Assembly: GCA_021846605.1 (NCBI GenBank)
Contig: JAJZWQ010000114.1
Location: 1-8,777, forward strand
DNA: 8,777 bases
Origin: Bacillota bacterium
GTDB lineage: Bacteria; Bacillota_E; RBS10-35; JAJYVN01
Direction of reading: 5' to 3'
Shown here: one piece after another, positions 6,301 to 8,777 of the stretch
Layout of the letters: each line of letters opens with the position of its first letter
How positions within the stretch are numbered: the first letter of the stretch is position 1
Translations under genes and position numbers: made by a program
The notes under the pieces: model-generated
Databases searched by the model: none
The model's input: the letters and a program-made list of their open reading frames with translations, nothing else
Told to the model about the DNA's origin: nothing

Positions 6301-6962
6301 GGGCCCGCTTGATGGTAGGCCGCCCGAGCCAGATCGGCCAATGGGCCCTGGGGCATGGACGCGTCCTCGCGCAGCGGTCGCAGCGCGGCCTCCGCTGGGC
6401 GCAGGCGCATGTTCTCGAAATCCAGCAGGCACACGCCGCCCCCCGGTCGCAGGCGGAAGTTTCCCGCATGGAGGTCTCCGGGATCGAGTACCAGGGGGCC
6501 GGCGGCTTCGCGCGGGTCGGGGCGCAGTTCGGCCCAGGCCTCGGGGGTGCCGATGGCGTCGGGCCCCCGCGCCAGCCGCGCGGCGGTGGCCCGGTGCACC
6601 CGGCCGAGGTGCGTGAAGGCCAGACGCACGTCGCGCGCGACCGTCCAGTCGGCGTCGGTGCCCTCGATCCATTCGAGAAGCAGCACGTGGGTGTTGCCCA
6701 GGCGCCGCGCGCCCAGCGGCCTTGCGGCGCCAAGCAGCGCGAGCACCTGGGGATGCAGGTGGCGATACAGCAGGGCTTCGCGGTCCTGCGGCCGGTCGTC
6801 GCGCCACTTGACGACCACCGGGCGCCCCGCCACCACCAAGCGCTCCACGGCCCGGCCGTCGGTGGCGTGCAGCAGGTCGCGTTCCGTGATGCCTGCGCGG
6901 CCCGGGAGGCGCAGCGCCCGGCGCACCGCGGCGGCCAGGAGCGCGTCGCTCGGCCGGGGCAT
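6297..6962 (-). CDS. Aminoglycoside phosphotransferase (APH/ChoK)-like small kinase
   Basis: The protein has 221 residues. The kinase signature runs in order: ERLVVAGRPVVVKW with the ATP lysine K52; REALLYRHL with the helix-C glutamate E62; LLLEWIEG (94-101) as the hinge; PGDLHAGN (161-168), in which D163 is the likely catalytic base and N168 a metal ligand; and LLDFENM with D181 as the DFG-type metal ligand. The motif normally reads HGDLHxGN; here the first His is Pro. Only about 40 residues follow DFE, so the protein is shorter than most APH enzymes (usually 260-300). It should transfer phosphate from ATP to a small hydroxylated substrate in the cytoplasm, but substrate and pathway are unknown. 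ATG 6962 follows GAGGGGG by 8 nt. It lies directly upstream of the sigma-SBP gene and may be co-transcribed with it. Confidence 0.78.
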   Translation of the reverse strand: MPRPSDALLAAAVRRALRLPGRAGITERDLLHATDGRAVERLVVAGRPVVVKWRDDRPQDREALLYRHLHPQVLALLGAARPLGARRLGNTHVLLLEWIEGTDADWTVARDVRLAFTHLGRVHRATAARLARGPDAIGTPEAWAELRPDPREAAGPLVLDPGDLHAGNFRLRPGGGVCLLDFENMRLRPAEAALRPLREDASMPQGPLADLARAAYHQAGP

Positions 6963-6984
6963 CGCCGCAACCCCCTCGGGGGAC

Positions 6985-7026
6985 GGGCCGGGTGGGGGGC
7001 ACCGCCAGTGGGCGCACCCCCGGCCC
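6985..7026 (-). terminator. GC-rich stem-loop after the isomerase gene
   Basis: GGGCCGGG (6985-6992) pairs with CCCGGCCC (7019-7026), 8 bp; two more G-C pairs are possible past a bulged T. It begins about 13 nt after the isomerase stop in the direction of transcription. No T-run follows. It may end or attenuate transcripts before the kinase gene. Confidence 0.35.
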
Positions 7027-7038
7027 GGCGTGCCGCGG

Positions 7039-7911
7039 TCAGCAGGCGTGGCTGCGCAGGTGGCCGAGGGCCTTGACGATGCCCTGCTGCTCAAGTTCCA
7101 GGGTGCCCCAGTAGCGGGCGTCTTCGAGTTCGATGGAGATCGGCCCGGCGTAACCGGCCTCCTGCAGACGAAACCCGACGCGGGACCAGTTGACCGTGCC
7201 GTCCCCCGGGATGCAGTAGCGCCAGGGGCCCTCCGAGAAGCCGGGCGACTTGTGCAGCACCGCCGACATGTGGCCGAACCGGTACTGTCCGTCGGGGAGC
7301 ACCTCGGTGTCCTTGCCATGGCAGTGGCGTACGCGCGAGGCGAACTCGTCGAGGAAGCGCAGGTGGTCGATCCCCAGGCGCACCAGGTGCGAGGGGTCGT
7401 AGCACAGGCCCAGGGCCGGGCTGGGGCAGCGTTCGAACATCGCGCGCAGCACTTCGGGGGTGTAGCCGACGGTGCTGTAGAGGGGGCCGCCGCCCGGCCA
7501 GCCTTCGATGGCAAAGGAAATCCCCTTGGCCTCGGCGTGTTCGGCGATGGGCGGGAAGGCCTCGGCCCAGATGTCGAAGGCTTCACGGCGCTGGATGTCC
7601 CGCTCGCCGGGGACGAGGCAGATGAAGAGCACCTTGCCCCCGAGTTCGGCAACGCGGTCGATGTGGGCGCGCAGGGCCTGGGTGCCGCGGTTGCGGCGTT
7701 CGGGGTCGCGGCTGAGGATGTCACCCGTGCCGACCGCGTCCACACTGCCCAGGCGCAGGTTGTGGCGGGCCAGCGTGGTCAGGTGTTCCTGGGTCACGTC
7801 GCCGCCGAGGTCGACGGCGCCCAGGCCGATCGACCCGGCCCAGGCGCAGAGGCCCTCCAGGCCGAGGCCGCGGATCTTGGGCGGGATGCGCATACCAATC
7901 GCAAACGCCAT
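7039..7911 (-). CDS. Sugar phosphate isomerase/epimerase-like TIM-barrel protein (AP_endonuc_2 family)
   Basis: The 290-residue protein spans one full TIM barrel. The metal and catalytic positions of the family are recognisable: E136 in FAIEGW, D172 and H175 in CYDPSHL, H198 in HCHGKD, and E261 in ISIELED. PGDGTVNW (235-242) matches the usual 'GxGxVdW' loop before the last strands. Relatives (xylose isomerase-like, IolE/IolI-like, D-tagatose 3-epimerase-like) isomerise, epimerise or dehydrate sugars and inositols with a divalent metal in the cytoplasm. Which of these applies here cannot be read from sequence. ATG 7911 is preceded by AAAGGGG at 11 nt; an internal ATG at residue 7 lacks a ribosome binding site. 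The gene lies between sod and the kinase, with stem-loops on both sides, so it may be its own transcription unit. It is a paralogue in fold of the partial isomerase at the left edge. Confidence 0.85.
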   Translation of the reverse strand: MAFAIGMRIPPKIRGLGLEGLCAWAGSIGLGAVDLGGDVTQEHLTTLARHNLRLGSVDAVGTGDILSRDPERRNRGTQALRAHIDRVAELGGKVLFICLVPGERDIQRREAFDIWAEAFPPIAEHAEAKGISFAIEGWPGGGPLYSTVGYTPEVLRAMFERCPSPALGLCYDPSHLVRLGIDHLRFLDEFASRVRHCHGKDTEVLPDGQYRFGHMSAVLHKSPGFSEGPWRYCIPGDGTVNWSRVGFRLQEAGYAGPISIELEDARYWGTLELEQQGIVKALGHLRSHAC

Positions 7912-7951
7912 GCTTGAGGCTTCCCCTTTCCATCACAGACCACGGGTGCCA

Positions 7952-7986
7952 GGGGACGGGCTGCAGCCAGCCCCGGGCCCGTCCCC
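7952..7986 (-). terminator. Stem-loop downstream of sod
   Basis: GGGGACGGGC (7952-7961) and GCCCGTCCCC (7977-7986) make a perfect 10-bp stem around a 15-base loop, starting about 16 nt after the sod stop. There is no T-tract, so it is a terminator-like or 3'-protective structure rather than a textbook intrinsic terminator. It lies between sod and the isomerase gene. Confidence 0.5.
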
Positions 7987-8001
7987 GCGCGGCGATGCGC
8001 C

Positions 8002-8619
8002 TCAGCCCTTGGCCTGCCCGTGCCGGGCGGTCACCGCCTCCCAGTCGACGACGTTCCAGAAGGCGGCCACGTAGTCGGCGCGGCGGTTCTGATACTTCAG
8101 GTAGTAGGCGTGCTCCCAGACGTCCAGGCCGAGTAGCGGGTGCAGACCCTCCATCACGGGGTTGTCCTGGTTTTGCGTGCTGGTGACGGCGAGCTTGCCC
8201 CCACGGTCGGCGACCAGCCACGCCCAGCCGCTGCCAAAACGGCCCATGGCGGCCTTGGCGAACTCCTGCTGGAAGTTGCTGAACGAGCCGAAGTGGGCGC
8301 GCAGGTCGTCGGCAAGCTTGCCTTTGGGCTCGCCCCCCCCGCCGGGGCCGATGACGGTCCAAAACAGCGAGTGGTTGGCGTGGCCGCCGGCGTTGTTGCG
8401 GACCGTCGTCCGGATCGCCTCGGGTACCTGGGAGAGGTTGGCCAAGAGCGCGTCCACTGGCTTGGCCAGCAGGTCGGGATGGGACTCCAGCGCCGCGTTG
8501 GCGTTGGCCACGTAAGCGGCGTGGTGGCGGTCGTGGTGGATCTGCATCGTCTGGGCGTCGATGTGTGGCTCCAGGGCGTCGAAGGCATAGGAGAGCGCGG
8601 GTACCTCGTACTTCGGCAT
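8002..8619 (-). CDS. sodA: Superoxide dismutase, Mn-type by key residues
   Basis: The 205-residue protein is a full-length Fe/Mn superoxide dismutase, which converts superoxide to hydrogen peroxide and oxygen in the cytoplasm. It begins [19 protein letters not shown], close to the family consensus. The four metal ligands are H28 (in QIHHDRHH), H83 (in HANHSLFW), D166 and H170 (in [11 protein letters not shown]). H32 and Y36 are the active-site gateway residues. G79 and Q151 (in QNQDNP) are the pair typical of Mn enzymes, in contrast to the Gln/Ala arrangement of Fe enzymes; some such proteins are cambialistic. No signal peptide is present. ATG 8619 follows AGGGAG at about 9 nt. It is the first of the leftward genes here; a leader hairpin and a downstream stem-loop suggest a monocistronic unit. 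The gene symbol follows the Mn-type residues. Confidence 0.95.
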   Translation of the reverse strand: MPKYEVPALSYAFDALEPHIDAQTMQIHHDRHHAAYVANANAALESHPDLLAKPVDALLANLSQVPEAIRTTVRNNAGGHANHSLFWTVIGPGGGGEPKGKLADDLRAHFGSFSNFQQEFAKAAMGRFGSGWAWLVADRGGKLAVTSTQNQDNPVMEGLHPLLGLDVWEHAYYLKYQNRRADYVAAFWNVVDWEAVTARHGQAKG

Positions 8620-8649
8620 GCTGCCAGTCTCCCTTCAAACGGTTCACGC

Positions 8650-8683
8650 GGCAACCCTCCGTCGATGGAGGACCCGGGTTGCC
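8650..8683 (-). promoter_or_regulatory. Hairpin in the sod leader
   Basis: In transcript sense, GGCAAC pairs with GTTGCC (outer 6 bp) and CCTCC with GGAGG (inner 5 bp) around loop ATCGAC, with a 6-base bulge on the 5' side. It ends about 30 nt before the sod ATG, outside the ribosome binding site. It could influence mRNA stability or translation; no known riboswitch is recognised. Confidence 0.4.
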
Positions 8684-8759
8684 TGTCCGTTACCTGCCCA
8701 TGGTAGCGTGCCCGAGGCGGGCGCGGTACCCCCGGGGACGGGGAGCGCACAAGCTACCC

Positions 8760-8771
8760 GGTTGGCCAACC
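8760..8771. promoter_or_regulatory. Perfect 12-bp palindrome upstream of sod
   Basis: GGTTGGCCAACC is a perfect palindrome, flanked by CCC and CGGG, so that a longer dyad forms with one bulged base. It lies about 140 nt upstream of the sod start, near the window edge. It could be an operator or part of a terminator for a gene beyond the window. No clear sigma-70 promoter was found between it and sod. Confidence 0.35.
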
Positions 8772-8777
8772 CGGGCA

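Noticed and set aside
4772..7076. Long + strand frames antisense to the sigma-SBP and kinase genes
   Set aside because: No domain is recognisable, and composition is typical of shadow frames opposite GC-rich genes.
6297..7745. The kinase frame stays open upstream through most of the isomerase gene, which could suggest a 482-residue fusion protein
   Set aside because: The upstream part is an off-frame reading of the isomerase. The kinase has its own ATG with GAGGGGG at 8 nt, and a stem-loop separates the genes.
8684..8759. Possible sigma-70 promoter for sod (TTGTGC with a GTACCG-like -10, or a TACCAT -10)
   Set aside because: Each candidate matches only one box, or the -10 is poor. The choice would be arbitrary without a mapped transcription start.

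Overview
The window is a very GC-rich bacterial segment (well over 65% G+C by eye). Third codon positions are almost always G or C in the genes called, and starts include TTG and GTG behind clear purine-rich ribosome binding sites. No marker gene fixes the phylum. GC-rich relatives in Chloroflexota, Armatimonadota or the deep-branching high-GC Firmicutes would fit the mix of TIM-barrel sugar isomerases, Gfo/Idh/MocA oxidoreductases and ECF sigma factors, but this is inference. No tRNA, rRNA, CRISPR array or insertion sequence is visible.

Left part (1-4266). A xylose-isomerase-like TIM-barrel protein, cut by the window edge, is read leftward from a TTG start at 378. Diverging from it across a 237-bp spacer is a 580-residue fusion of a Gfo/Idh/MocA-type NAD(P)-dependent oxidoreductase (or GH109-like glycosidase relative) to a GNAT acetyltransferase domain. 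It is followed on the same strand by a membrane-anchored protein with a PDZ-like domain and a C-terminal retropepsin-like (DTGG) domain. A 21-bp perfect repeat brackets the spacer before this protein.

Right part (4394-8777), all read leftward and converging on the left part. In order of transcription these are a Mn-type superoxide dismutase, a sugar phosphate isomerase/epimerase-like TIM barrel, a short aminoglycoside-phosphotransferase-like kinase, a doubtful 69-codon ORF, and an ECF sigma factor fused to a complete cytoplasmic solute-binding-protein domain. GC-rich stem-loops lie just after the sod and isomerase stops. The kinase, the doubtful ORF and the sigma gene are linked by 4-base GTGA stop/start overlaps.

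Taken together, the two isomerases and the oxidoreductase look like a sugar or polyol catabolic module. The sigma-SBP fusion looks like a one-component, ligand-responsive sigma factor that could control such genes. The fusion is the most unusual thing in the window; the link to the sugar genes is only contextual.
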